Shown: positions 50,391 through 59,377 of the stretch, one piece after another
Layout: every line of letters starts with the position of its first letter
Position numbering within the stretch: position 1 is the first letter of the stretch
Source: Ruminococcus_C callidus
GTDB taxonomy: Bacteria > Bacillota > Clostridia > Oscillospirales > Ruminococcaceae
NCBI RefSeq assembly: GCF_049562855.1
Contig: NZ_CP186925.1
Coordinates: forward strand, 1,674,001-1,738,000
Direction: 5' to 3'
Length of the DNA stretch: 64,000 nt
The notes under the pieces: model-generated
What the model was told of the DNA's origin: nothing
What the model saw: only the letters and a program-made list of their open reading frames with translations
Databases searched by the model: none
Translations under genes and position numbers: made by a program

Positions 50391-53300
50391 CAGTGCTTTT
50401 CCTCCTCTGCCAGTTCTTCCAGAATCCTCATCATTTCACTTTTCTGAACGGTCGCACTTCCCAGCCGCAGACGTTTCCGGCAAAGGCTGCTTGTACCGCA
50501 GATATTGGAGAAGTCGCAGTATTCACATACCGTCTTGCTGCCCATATCCAGCGGCAGAGCATCGATCTCCCCGCGGTACACCCGTTCTGCCATGTATATC
50601 AGCTGATCCAGTACGTACTGCCGCAGACCTTTCATCTGTCCTGTCGTCAGGAATATGCCTTTGTTGAGTTCCAGACCGCCAGTGGCATTCAGCTTTCCGT
50701 TCAGGTACACGCCGTCGCCGTTTTTCTCCATAAGCCGCAGCAGGTGTGCATCTTGCAGCAGAACGCCGTTCATCTGATAGGACTGGTTGCGTTTTGCAGC
50801 AGGTGATACGGCATCTTCCCGCTTCAGGTTGCACTTCACCTTTCCGGCAGGCAGATACAGCACGCCTGCCGGCTTTGATCCTGCCAGTGCAGTGCCTTCT
50901 GACAAAATGGAAAACAGATAGATCAGCATCTGCATGTCCAGTCCATAGAGCAGATTTCCCAGCTCAAAGATCTTTCCATTGGTCTTATAGTCTACGACAC
51001 GCACCCACTGCTGGTCGCCGTCCTGACAGATGTCCACACGGTCAATCTTACCGATCAGCTTTACTGTCTGTCCCGCCTCGGTGTGCAGACAAATTGGCGG
51101 AAAGTTCGGATTTTCGGAAGAAATTTGCAGTTCTGTGCAGTACGGCACAAATGCAGACTGCCGGAATTCTTCCTGCAAATGCTGGCACACCGGCAGAACT
51201 TCTTCTACAGCGTGGTGATATGCCGCCTGTTCTCTTTCGCTCTTGGAAAAATCACCGCCCATGTTCTCCTGCCAGTACACTGCCGCAGATGTCTCTATCT
51301 CCTGTTGCAGCTGTTCCGCAGTGAGTGCCAGAAAGCTTTTCTTGTCGTATTTTCGGAGCAGCTGTTCCAGACAATAGTGCACCATGCTGCCGTAGTTGGC
51401 AGCATTCATCTGCACCTTCTGCCGCTGGTACAGCCGGAGAATGTCATTGCAGTAATACCGGAACGGACACTTCTGATAGCGTTCCAGCGAAGATGCGGAA
51501 AGCTGCATGGTGTTGCCCAGATATTGCTGCATCAGTTCCGGACTGGAAATCGAAAACAGCGGGGCATCTTCTGAACGCTGCTCGGCAAGTTTCCCCAGAC
51601 GTTTCAGTTTCTCGGCAAATGACGCATCATCCAGCAGCAGTTGTTCTATGCTGGCTGTGTCGGTGTTATGTGCCGCATAATTCTGCACATACTGATAATA
51701 CGCCGCATGCATCGTCACGCTGTAATACGAAGGTTCCAGCGATGCACAATTCTGATGCAGGGTTTCCGCCTCCGGAAACGTCCGCTGTATCTGTGCGATC
51801 ACCGCAGACGGGTAACACTTCTGATGAGTCACGTCTACCACAGGATAGGTCAGATACAGTGCATGGGAGGCAGAGGACAGCAGCTTATACGCGGCAAGGC
51901 GTGCATCTGCCATCTGGCTTTCCGCCGGCTTTGCCACAGACAGCCGCACGTCTTCCGGCAGGAATTCGCAGTCCCGTTCCGAAAAAACCATACTGCCGCC
52001 GGGAAATGCAGGAAATGTTCCCTCACAGACACCCAGCAGGAAAACGATTTTCGGAGCATTCAGACGTGCGGTGCTGCCCTGTGAGATCAGCACAGCGTCC
52101 AGTGTCCGCGGCGGCGTAGCACGCTGAATGTTGCCGGTCAACGCCGCAAACACTGTGCTGAACTCCGAGAATTCCATTTCCAGTGTCCGGTACAGCGTGG
52201 ACAGGTGTTCCAGAATATCGATAAAGCTATTCCAGACCAGTGCCCACTCCTCGGAAGTCTGCATGCGTTTCTGCTCATCTGCAATCACTTTCAGCTGACG
52301 GTTTAACTGCTCCTCCACCTGCTGTTCTGTCAGGAACTGGTACAGCATGCTGCAAAATTCCGCACCGGTATGCTGCCCTTTCAGTTTTTCCCGCAGTTCC
52401 TGCAATGGGGTCAATAATTTCAGACGAACCGCTTCTGCTGATGCAAAATTCCCCGCAGTAAAGGGCGTATTCCACGTTTTTCCGTCAATTTGCCACATAT
52501 AGCAGTAGTTTTCCAGATCGGAAATTTCTTCGACGGAGCAGGAAGTCAGACCGGTCTTTCCCAGACGCATCAGTAATTCTGTGTCCGGACGGGTTTGCCG
52601 CAAAATGCCCAGCAGCGTATGCAGATACACCAGCAGGGGCGTGTACAGCATTGACTCTTTTTCGTCCATGTAGTAAGGCAGTTTATAGCGTTCCATTGCC
52701 GTTTCCAGAATGCTCCGGTAATCAGTCATCTGGTTGGACAGCACGGCAATATCCCGACAGCGGAGCGTGTGATCTTTCGCCAGCAGCCGCCGAATGGTTG
52801 CACAGACGTAGTCCACTTCCTCTGTGGGCGACTGTGCTTCCAAAATATGCAGGTGCGGTGCTTCTCCGGAAAACGGCTGGGTATTCCGGAAAACGTGTTG
52901 ATTCAGCCAGCTGAGTTCAGCTGCCTGAAATCGGTACGGGGTATCGCACACTTCCGTTTCCACCGGAATCCGCAGCTTTTTTGCCATGTCCTGAATCTTG
53001 CAAAATGTTTCCTGCACGGCGGCAAACAGCGAGAACGGTTCCTTTCGGGTATGCTCCATGCGGAGTGCGATATATAAATCCTTGCCGGACGAAAGCAGCA
53101 CAGACAGCATCTGGTACTCATCTTCTGTGAAGCTCTCGAATTCGTCCAGAAAGATCACATCACCCAGAAATGCGTCATGTCCATTGGCAATCGCAGCCGC
53201 TTCGGACAAGTCCGTTTCGGTATCTTTCAGCTGGTGCTGTTCCAGAAGCCGGTCATACCGCTGATAGATCTCAAACACGTCCAGCATCTTTTCCTGCAAT

Positions 53301-53752
53301 CTGCCGTTCAGTTCCGCACTGGAATTGTACAGCTGTTCCGGCGGGATTCCGCTGCGGCGAAACTGGGTAAACATCATTGCCAATTCGCTGATAAACGAAG
53401 CCTGCCGGCACTGTTTTCCCAACAGCTGCAATTTTTTCTCCCGTTCCGAAACCTGCAACACCGCCTGATACAGCAGTGCCATTTTTGTCAGTTCGTCCGC
53501 ATTGGTCTTGCCGTCCGGCACGCAGCCGAACCGCTGGAATACCGCACGTGCCAGAGATTTGAAGCTGTGGGTTTCCAGCTGGTTAAATGCAACCGGTCCG
53601 AGGATCCGGTAGAGTTTCTGGTCAAATTCGTAGGAAAACTGCTCCGGCACCAGAGTCAGAATCTGTTCGCCTGCTTCCAGCTGCTTCTGCAAATGCTGAA
53701 TCAGACATGTGGACTTTCCGCAGCCGGCACCACCAATAAGAATATGCAGCAA
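50390..53752 (-). CDS. addB: ATP-dependent helicase/nuclease subunit B (1120 aa)
   Basis: Partner of AddA. N-terminal Walker A LIGGAGCGKSTCL (about 5-17) in a degraded helicase fold, and a C-terminal nuclease with VVDYKTNGK (about 985-993). The [4Fe-4S] Cys set is present: one Cys in KCPFRYYCND (about 770-780) and three in CEYCDFSNIC near the end. The start is TTG at 53750-53752, nine bases after AGGAGG; an ATG six bases upstream is in another frame. Promoter at 53815-53843. Confidence 0.95.
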   Translation of the reverse strand: MLHILIGGAGCGKSTCLIQHLQKQLEAGEQILTLVPEQFSYEFDQKLYRILGPVAFNQLETHSFKSLARAVFQRFGCVPDGKTNADELTKMALLYQAVLQVSEREKKLQLLGKQCRQASFISELAMMFTQFRRSGIPPEQLYNSSAELNGRLQEKMLDVFEIYQRYDRLLEQHQLKDTETDLSEAAAIANGHDAFLGDVIFLDEFESFTEDEYQMLSVLLSSGKDLYIALRMEHTRKEPFSLFAAVQETFCKIQDMAKKLRIPVETEVCDTPYRFQAAELSWLNQHVFRNTQPFSGEAPHLHILEAQSPTEEVDYVCATIRRLLAKDHTLRCRDIAVLSNQMTDYRSILETAMERYKLPYYMDEKESMLYTPLLVYLHTLLGILRQTRPDTELLMRLGKTGLTSCSVEEISDLENYCYMWQIDGKTWNTPFTAGNFASAEAVRLKLLTPLQELREKLKGQHTGAEFCSMLYQFLTEQQVEEQLNRQLKVIADEQKRMQTSEEWALVWNSFIDILEHLSTLYRTLEMEFSEFSTVFAALTGNIQRATPPRTLDAVLISQGSTARLNAPKIVFLLGVCEGTFPAFPGGSMVFSERDCEFLPEDVRLSVAKPAESQMADARLAAYKLLSSASHALYLTYPVVDVTHQKCYPSAVIAQIQRTFPEAETLHQNCASLEPSYYSVTMHAAYYQYVQNYAAHNTDTASIEQLLLDDASFAEKLKRLGKLAEQRSEDAPLFSISSPELMQQYLGNTMQLSASSLERYQKCPFRYYCNDILRLYQRQKVQMNAANYGSMVHYCLEQLLRKYDKKSFLALTAEQLQQEIETSAAVYWQENMGGDFSKSEREQAAYHHAVEEVLPVCQHLQEEFRQSAFVPYCTELQISSENPNFPPICLHTEAGQTVKLIGKIDRVDICQDGDQQWVRVVDYKTNGKIFELGNLLYGLDMQMLIYLFSILSEGTALAGSKPAGVLYLPAGKVKCNLKREDAVSPAAKRNQSYQMNGVLLQDAHLLRLMEKNGDGVYLNGKLNATGGLELNKGIFLTTGQMKGLRQYVLDQLIYMAERVYRGEIDALPLDMGSKTVCEYCDFSNICGTSSLCRKRLRLGSATVQKSEMMRILEELAEEEKH

Positions 53753-53784
53753 ATTCCATGCACCTCCTGTAATTGAAAAAGTGG

Positions 53785-53798
53785 TTCACGCTCGTGAA
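53785..53798. promoter_or_regulatory. Palindrome TTCACGCTCGTGAA in the addB leader
   Basis: 14-base perfect-arm inverted repeat (TTCACG/CGTGAA) about 20 bases downstream of the addB -10 box. It does not match the Firmicutes LexA pattern; function unknown. Confidence 0.35.
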
Positions 53799-53814
53799 AA
53801 ATAGAGTCACTTCT

Positions 53815-53843
53815 ATTATACCAGCTAAATCGCAAAAAGTCAA
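53815..53843 (-). promoter_or_regulatory. Promoter of addB-addA-rsmA
   Basis: TTGACT and TATAAT on the minus strand, 17 bases apart. Confidence 0.85.
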
Positions 53844-53862
53844 TTTTTCCGCAAAGAAATGC

Positions 53863-53896
53863 AAAAAAGCCGCAATGTGATACGCACACTGCGGCT
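53863..53896 (-). terminator. Terminator of the Lrp-like gene
   Basis: AGCCGCA...GTGTG/CACAT...TGCGGCT stem followed by TTTTTT on the minus strand. Confidence 0.8.
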
Positions 53897-53923
53897 GTAC
53901 AAAACGTATTTTTACAAATGCCC

Positions 53924-54367
53924 TCACGAATTCGGTTCCACGATAATTTCCCGATGCGGCACCGGCGTGGAGAACACGATCTGGGTGGAGGTGTTTCCGA
54001 AACGCTGAATCTTTCCGATAAACGTATCCAGTTCCTGCGTGGACGGAAATGCCACCTTGATCAGCATGGAGTACACACCGGTAATGCAGTTGCACTCCAG
54101 CACGTTGGGGCAGCTGTTAATGAACGGATAAAACTCCGACTTCTGGTCTGCCGACAACTCCAGATTGATGAAAGCGGTAATATGATAACCCAGCTTCTGC
54201 CTGTCAATTACGGTATTATATCCCAGAATGATTCCCTGCTTTTCCAACTTATCGATTCTGGAAGAAACCGCCGGAGCCGACAAAAATACCTTCGAAGCAA
54301 GCAGCTTCAATGGTGCTCTGGCATTTTCCTGTAACAATGTGATTAACATGGCATCAATTTTATCCAT
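53924..54367 (-). CDS. Lrp/AsnC family transcriptional regulator (147 aa)
   Basis: Small feast/famine regulator. N-terminal helix-turn-helix: MDKIDAMLITLLQENARAPLK, then LASKVFLSAPAVSSRIDKLEKQGIILGY (about 22-49). C-terminal RAM/ACT-like ligand domain (about 60-140) with TGVYSMLIKVAFPSTQELDTF. ATG at 54365-54367; the ribosome site is weak (AAGGA about 12 bases away). Monocistronic, with its own terminator. Amino-acid effector unknown. Confidence 0.9.
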   Translation of the reverse strand: MDKIDAMLITLLQENARAPLKLLASKVFLSAPAVSSRIDKLEKQGIILGYNTVIDRQKLGYHITAFINLELSADQKSEFYPFINSCPNVLECNCITGVYSMLIKVAFPSTQELDTFIGKIQRFGNTSTQIVFSTPVPHREIIVEPNS

Positions 54368-54538
54368 GAATCTATCCCGTCCTTCCTTTGGCTTTCTTTT
54401 CAAGAAACCTTATGAAACAAACTTTTTCCGGTGCATCTCTGCATAAATTTGCTTCATGATTTTCATAATTTAAGTATAGCAAAAAGATATGTCTATTTAT
54501 AAGAAAAAATATAAATTTTCGGATTTTTCTTTATTTTC

Positions 54539-54991
54539 TTACTTTTTTACGCTGTTAATCTTGTCTTTCGTTCGCTGTACTTCCTGTAAGTTGTTCCGGA
54601 AATAATCCTGTGCTTCATCAAGCAAACGATTGACGTATTTTTCCGCAGCATCTTTAATGTCATTGGAGCCGTTCTGTGCCTTTGTCAGCATATCCAGTGC
54701 ACGCTTTTTGGCTTCCTGCAAAATCGCCTGTTCCGAGATCATGCGGCTTGCACGGGTTTCCGCGTCCTGTATGATTGCTTCCGCCTTTTCTCTGGCTTCA
54801 TTGATAATGCGGTCGCAGTCAGAATCGATCAGCTTTGCACGCTTGATCTCTGCCGGAATATTCAGATGTGCAGAATTCAGCAATTCCCGCATGCGGTCTG
54901 CATCGATCACAGCCTTATGTGCGGCAAACGGAATCGGGCGGGAACGATCCAGCAGGTCGTCCATATCATCTAAAATTTCTTCTATATTCAT
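54539..54991 (-). CDS. Coiled-coil protein encoded next to coaD (150 aa)
   Basis: Function unknown. After a short acidic N-terminus (MNIEEILDDMDDLLDRS) with the conserved-looking VIDADRMRELLN (about 28-39), the rest is a long charged coiled coil (about 48-150, e.g. IINEAREKAEAIIQDAETRA), resembling the stalk subunits of ATPases and DivIVA-like proteins. Annotated in relatives simply as ATPase-like or hypothetical (recollection). Its start overlaps the coaD stop in ATGA, so it is translationally coupled. No membrane segment. Confidence 0.7.
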   Translation of the reverse strand: MNIEEILDDMDDLLDRSRPIPFAAHKAVIDADRMRELLNSAHLNIPAEIKRAKLIDSDCDRIINEAREKAEAIIQDAETRASRMISEQAILQEAKKRALDMLTKAQNGSNDIKDAAEKYVNRLLDEAQDYFRNNLQEVQRTKDKINSVKK

Positions 54992-55485
54992 GACAGCTTC
55001 TCCTTTACCAATCGTTTTACAATCATATCCAGTATTTCCGGCGGCACAAAGTGGCTGATGTCACCGCCAAATGCAGCGATCTGTTTCACCACGCTGGAAC
55101 TCAGGTACATATTCTCTGAAGTTGTAGTCAGAAAGACGGTTTCGGCTCCGGCGTACAGTTTCCGGTTCGCCAGTGCCATCTGGAACTCGTATTCGAAGTC
55201 ACTCACCGCACGCAAGCCTTTGACGATCGCCGTTGCTCCTGCGTCTTTGACGTAATCCGCCAGCAGTCCGTCAGAAATATCTACCGTCACATTGGGCAGA
55301 TCCCGTGTAACACACAAGATCATGTCCCTGCGTTCCTGCGGCGAAAAGCAGGCGTTATTCTTCATGATGTTCTTGGACACCAACACGATCACCTGATCGA
55401 ACAGCTTCGATGCACGGGTGATAATATCCAGATGTCCCACTGTAACGGGATCAAAGCTTCCCGGACAAACCGCAATTCGTTCCAT
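54988..55485 (-). CDS. coaD: Pantetheine-phosphate adenylyltransferase (165 aa)
   Basis: Fourth step of coenzyme A synthesis. Family motifs: AVCPGSFDPVTVGHLDII (about 5-22) with the HxGH-type site, VKGLRAVSDFEYEFQMALANRKL (about 87-109) and TVFLTTTSENMYLSSSVVKQIA (about 116-137). ATG at 55483-55485 with AAGGGACTG upstream. It follows rsmD by seven bases, the common Firmicutes order rsmD-coaD. Confidence 0.96.
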   Translation of the reverse strand: MERIAVCPGSFDPVTVGHLDIITRASKLFDQVIVLVSKNIMKNNACFSPQERRDMILCVTRDLPNVTVDISDGLLADYVKDAGATAIVKGLRAVSDFEYEFQMALANRKLYAGAETVFLTTTSENMYLSSSVVKQIAAFGGDISHFVPPEILDMIVKRLVKEKLS

Positions 55486-55492
55486 ATGTATT

Positions 55493-56035
55493 TCAGTCCC
55501 TTCTGCAAATGTAGGTGGTGACTGTAATGGCACCGTACTTTTTCTGCTTTTTCTGTTCCAGAACGCCTACAGACTGGGGCATTTCCAAACCGGTTTCGTG
55601 TTCGCAGATGACAATGCCATTATCCGCCATATGTTCTGCCAACAGCGGCAGCAGCTTTTCATGCATGCCCTTTCGATACGGCGGGTCCAGAATGGCAATG
55701 TCAAACTGCATGGCAGTGGACTGCAAAAACGACTGTGCCTCTGTCTGGTGCAGCTGTGCCTGTTCTGCAAACTGTACCGATTCCAGATTTTCCCGTGTCA
55801 CCTGTAGGGAACGTGCGGAACGATCTACAAATACCACTGATGCCGCACCGCGGCTCAACGCCTCGATTCCCATTTGCCCGCTGCCTGCAAACAAGTCCAG
55901 CACTGCCGCATCAGGCAAATCAAACTGAATTGCCGAAAAAATGGCTTCCTTTACTTTGTCGGTAGTCGGACGCACGTCCATGCCTTCCAATGTTTTCAGT
56001 CTTCTTCCTCTTGCACTGCCGGCAATTACACGCAT
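55493..56035 (-). CDS. rsmD: 16S rRNA (guanine966-N2) methyltransferase RsmD (180 aa)
   Basis: Methylates G966 of 16S rRNA. It starts MRVIAGSARGRRLKTLEG, then the VRPTTDKVKEAIFSAIQ box (about 22-38), SAM-binding VLDLFAGSGQMGIEALSRGA (about 46-65) and the catalytic DIAILDPPYRKG (about 114-125). ATG at 56033-56035 follows AAAGGAG by eight bases. First gene of rsmD-coaD-coiled-coil gene, with promoter at 56126-56154 and an unusual palindrome in its leader. Confidence 0.95.
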   Translation of the reverse strand: MRVIAGSARGRRLKTLEGMDVRPTTDKVKEAIFSAIQFDLPDAAVLDLFAGSGQMGIEALSRGAASVVFVDRSARSLQVTRENLESVQFAEQAQLHQTEAQSFLQSTAMQFDIAILDPPYRKGMHEKLLPLLAEHMADNGIVICEHETGLEMPQSVGVLEQKKQKKYGAITVTTYICRRD

Positions 56036-56052
56036 ACCGATCTCTCCTTTGC

Positions 56053-56079
56053 AGATGTCATGGGGAATTCCCGCATGAC
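56053..56079. promoter_or_regulatory. 27-base near-perfect palindrome in the rsmD leader
   Basis: Arms ATGTCATG and CATGACAT around GGGAATTCCC; only one base pair of the 27-base repeat fails to match. It sits between the promoter and the ribosome site, so it could be an operator or a leader hairpin. Confidence 0.55.
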
Positions 56080-56125
56080 ATGTGATTTTCTCAAAGCATG
56101 TTCCCCAGGGCAACACACTCTTTTT

Positions 56126-56154
56126 ATTATACAACGAAATGCGGCAAATGTCCA
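56126..56154 (-). promoter_or_regulatory. Promoter of rsmD-coaD
   Basis: TGGACA and TATAAT on the minus strand, 17 bases apart. Confidence 0.8.
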
Positions 56155-56189
56155 GTATTTTTTTGCAAAGCTTATGATACCGCTTTTAT

Positions 56190-58034
56190 TTACCCTGTAG
56201 AATTTCCGCCGGTCATCTCCTGAATCACGCCGTAGAGCTCCTCAGCAGTTGTCCGATTGATGCCGGCAGTGGTTTCCAGTTCCTCCAGTGTTGCCTGTTT
56301 CAGATTCACCAGTGTCTTGAACCGGAGCAACAGCTTCTGTGCCTTTTTCTCCCCGATGCCACGGACTTTTGTCAGTTCCATCTGATATGAGGACTTGACG
56401 TGAATGCTGTGCATATACGCTACGGAGTAACGGTGCACTTCGTCCTGTATCTGCGTCAGCAGGTGGAATGCAGAACGATTGGCAGAAAGGGAGATCTCCC
56501 CGCCGGCACTGGAAATGGCACGGGTGCGGTGCTTCTGGTCTTTCACCATGCCGAACACCGGAATGTGCAGCCCGAAGCCGCTGATTACCGGTGCGATCGT
56601 GTTCACATGTCCCTGTCCGCCGTCCAGCAGAATCAAGTCCGGCAGTCTGGAAAAGCCCTCCTCGTCCTGTGCCAGATAGTGTTTCAGCCGTCTGGTCAGG
56701 GCTTCTTTCATACAGGCATAGTCGTCCTGTGTGACATGCTCTTTCATGCGAAAACGTTTATAGGCTTTTTTCAGCGGTCTGCCGTTTTCAAATACCACCA
56801 TGCCGCAGACCATAGAGGTAGAGGAGAGATTGGAAATGTCGTAGGCTTCGATATACTGCGGCGGCTGAGGTAATCCCAGCACGGCTCCCAGTTCCTCCAG
56901 TGCCTGCACTTCCCTGCCCGTCCGGTTGAAGCGAATCGCCAGTTCTTCGTTGGCATTATTGCGGGAAAGCTGCACAAACTGGCACAGCATTCCACGTTGG
57001 GGAACGGTGATATGCACCCGTCTGCCGGCAAAATTGGTGAACAGCTGCTCGTACATCTCCGGATCGGGCATGGCAAATTCCAGCACAATATTTTTGGGGA
57101 TCTCTCCGCGGTGATGTTCGTAGTACTGTGTCAGGTAGGAGTCCATGACTTCTTCGCGGGAGGCGTTTTCCTGGAAAAAGAACGTTTCCTTATCAAAAAG
57201 CCGTCTGCCGCGATACCGCAGAATGGACACACACTGGGTACCCATATGTTCCGCCATGGCGATCACGTCGGCTTCTTCCAGAGCCGCGTCCATGATCTTC
57301 TGGGTTTCTCCGGCTTTGGTCACTGCGGCGATCCGATCCCGCAGCATTGCCGCACGTTCAAAGTCCAGTGCTTCTGCTGCACGCTCCATTTCCTCCTGCA
57401 TTCGCTTTACGGAATCTGTGCTGCCCATCTGGATATACGCTTTCGCCTGCTGAATCACTTCTGCGTAATCTTTTTGCGAAATGCAGCCGCGGCAAACGCC
57501 CATGCACTGCTTGATGTGATAGTTCAGGCAGGGGCGTGTCTTTTTGAAATCCTCCGGAAAACGTTTGCGGCACGTGGGCAGCTGAAATACACGGTTTGCC
57601 TCTTTGGCAGCTTCCCGTGCCACATAGCCACTCATATAAGGTCCCAGATAGGTGCCGGCTTTCTTCTTGTTTTTCTCTACCGTCAGTCTGGGATACGGCT
57701 CCTCGGAAAAGCAGAGATAGGTATACCCCTTGTCATCTTTCAGCAGAATGTTATATTTCGGCTGATGCTGTTTGATCAGGCTGCATTCCAGAACAAGGGC
57801 TTCATATTCCGAGTCGGTGACAATAAAATCGTAGTCATACACATGCTCCACCATACTTGCCACTTTGGGGGTATGGTCGGCTGACTCCCGAAAATAACTT
57901 GTCACACGATTTTTCAGATTCTTTGCTTTTCCGATATAGATGATCTCAGACTTCTGATCTTTCATCAAATAAACACCCGGCGACGTTGTTAACTTTGCAG
58001 TTTTTTCCCGCAGTACAGGTAAACGACAATTCAT
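56190..58034 (-). CDS. uvrC: Excinuclease ABC subunit C (614 aa)
   Basis: Nuclease that makes both incisions in nucleotide excision repair. GIY-YIG domain at the N-terminus (TTSPGVYLMKD, then IIYIGKAKNLKNRV, about 16-43), Cys-rich segment (CLNYHIKQCMGVCRGC), UVR motif (MQEEMERAAEALDFERAAMLRDRI, about 211-234), the RNase H-like C-terminal nuclease (EAYDISNLS, LILLDGGQGHVN) and tandem helix-hairpin-helix motifs (VRGIGEKKAQKLLLRF and ELETTAGINRTTAEELY). Full length. Confidence 0.97.
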   Translation of the reverse strand: MNCRLPVLREKTAKLTTSPGVYLMKDQKSEIIYIGKAKNLKNRVTSYFRESADHTPKVASMVEHVYDYDFIVTDSEYEALVLECSLIKQHQPKYNILLKDDKGYTYLCFSEEPYPRLTVEKNKKKAGTYLGPYMSGYVAREAAKEANRVFQLPTCRKRFPEDFKKTRPCLNYHIKQCMGVCRGCISQKDYAEVIQQAKAYIQMGSTDSVKRMQEEMERAAEALDFERAAMLRDRIAAVTKAGETQKIMDAALEEADVIAMAEHMGTQCVSILRYRGRRLFDKETFFFQENASREEVMDSYLTQYYEHHRGEIPKNIVLEFAMPDPEMYEQLFTNFAGRRVHITVPQRGMLCQFVQLSRNNANEELAIRFNRTGREVQALEELGAVLGLPQPPQYIEAYDISNLSSTSMVCGMVVFENGRPLKKAYKRFRMKEHVTQDDYACMKEALTRRLKHYLAQDEEGFSRLPDLILLDGGQGHVNTIAPVISGFGLHIPVFGMVKDQKHRTRAISSAGGEISLSANRSAFHLLTQIQDEVHRYSVAYMHSIHVKSSYQMELTKVRGIGEKKAQKLLLRFKTLVNLKQATLEELETTAGINRTTAEELYGVIQEMTGGNSTG

Positions 58035-58078
58035 ACAACGCCTCCGAGTGTTGATTTTCCATTACAATTGATAATGTA

Positions 58079-59359
58079 TTAAGACAGTGCCTTCAGTGCA
58101 CGCTGTCCGATGTCCTTCCGGTAATGTGCATCTTGGAACGAAATGGTTTTAACGCCTACATAAGCAGTGTCCAGTGCCTCCGGCAGAGTTGCCGCAGTTG
58201 CTGTAACGCCCAGCACACGACCGCCGGCTGTCAGGAATGTGTCCCCGTCCAGCTTGGTGCCTGCATGGTAAACAAAGCAGTTTGCAGTCTGTCCGTTTTC
58301 GTCCAGACCAGCGATCGGAAGACCGGTAGCATACTTTTTCGGATAGCCGCCGCTTGCCATAACTACGCAGGCTGCACAGCCGTCTTTCCACTGAATGTCC
58401 AGCTGATCCAATGTACCGTTCCAGATCGCCAGCATAATGTCTACCAGATCGGTATCCAGCAGCGGCAAAACTACCTGTGTTTCCGGATCGCCGAACCGGC
58501 AGTTATACTCGATGACCTTCGGTCCCTTGGGTGTCAGCATCAGTCCGAAATACAGACAGCCGGTGAACGGTCTGCCCTCCTCCTGCATCGCACGAATGGT
58601 GGGAAGGAAAATGGTATCCATACACTGCTGTGCAATTTCCGGTGTGTAGTACGGGTTCGGGGCAACAGTGCCCATGCCGCCGGTGTTCAGACCCTGATCG
58701 CCGTCCAGTGCACGCTTGTGATCCATGGAAGAAACCATCGGCTTAACAGTTTTGCCGTCTGTGAAGCTAAGCACAGAAACTTCCGGACCAGTCAGGAATT
58801 CTTCGATGACAACCTTGGAACCGCTTTCCCCGAAGATCTTGTCTTCCATGATCGATGCGATCGCATCAAAAGCTTCCTGTTCATTCTGGGCAATGACAAC
58901 GCCTTTTCCCAGTGCAAGACCGTCTGCTTTGATAACTGTGGGATATTCGTTCTTCTCTTTCAGGTAAGCTTCAGCTTCCTGCGGCTTGTCAAATACACGA
59001 TATTCCGCAGTCGGAATGTGATACTTCTGCATCAGTTCCTTGGAGAACACCTTGCTGCCCTCCAGAATCGCTGCGTTTTTCTTCGGTCCAAAGGTCATGA
59101 AGCCCTCTGCCTGCATCGCATCTGCCATGCCCAGTACCAGCGGATCGTCCGGTGCAACAAACACCAGATCCACTGCCAGTTCCTTTGCCAGCTTGACCAT
59201 ACCGTCAATATCGGTTGCCTTTACCGGAAAACACTTCGCATACTTGGCAATGCCGCCGTTGCCCGGTGCACAGTAAAGTGCCTCGACCTGCGGGCTCTCT
59301 GCCAGTTTCATGACGATGGCGTGTTCCCGTCCGCCGCCGCCAACCACTAAAATCTTCAT
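58079..59359 (-). CDS. purD: Phosphoribosylamine-glycine ligase (426 aa)
   Basis: Second step of purine synthesis, ATP-grasp fold. MKILVVGGGGREHAI at the start, YPTVIKADGLALGKGVVIA (about 138-156), the ATP-binding DGDQGLNTGGMGTVAPNPYY (about 218-237) and YNCRFGDPETQVVLP (about 287-301). AGGAGG precedes the ATG. Last gene of the visible purine operon. Confidence 0.97.
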   Translation of the reverse strand: MKILVVGGGGREHAIVMKLAESPQVEALYCAPGNGGIAKYAKCFPVKATDIDGMVKLAKELAVDLVFVAPDDPLVLGMADAMQAEGFMTFGPKKNAAILEGSKVFSKELMQKYHIPTAEYRVFDKPQEAEAYLKEKNEYPTVIKADGLALGKGVVIAQNEQEAFDAIASIMEDKIFGESGSKVVIEEFLTGPEVSVLSFTDGKTVKPMVSSMDHKRALDGDQGLNTGGMGTVAPNPYYTPEIAQQCMDTIFLPTIRAMQEEGRPFTGCLYFGLMLTPKGPKVIEYNCRFGDPETQVVLPLLDTDLVDIMLAIWNGTLDQLDIQWKDGCAACVVMASGGYPKKYATGLPIAGLDENGQTANCFVYHAGTKLDGDTFLTAGGRVLGVTATAATLPEALDTAYVGVKTISFQDAHYRKDIGQRALKALS

Positions 59360-59377
59360 GCTGTCTTCCTCCTGCGA

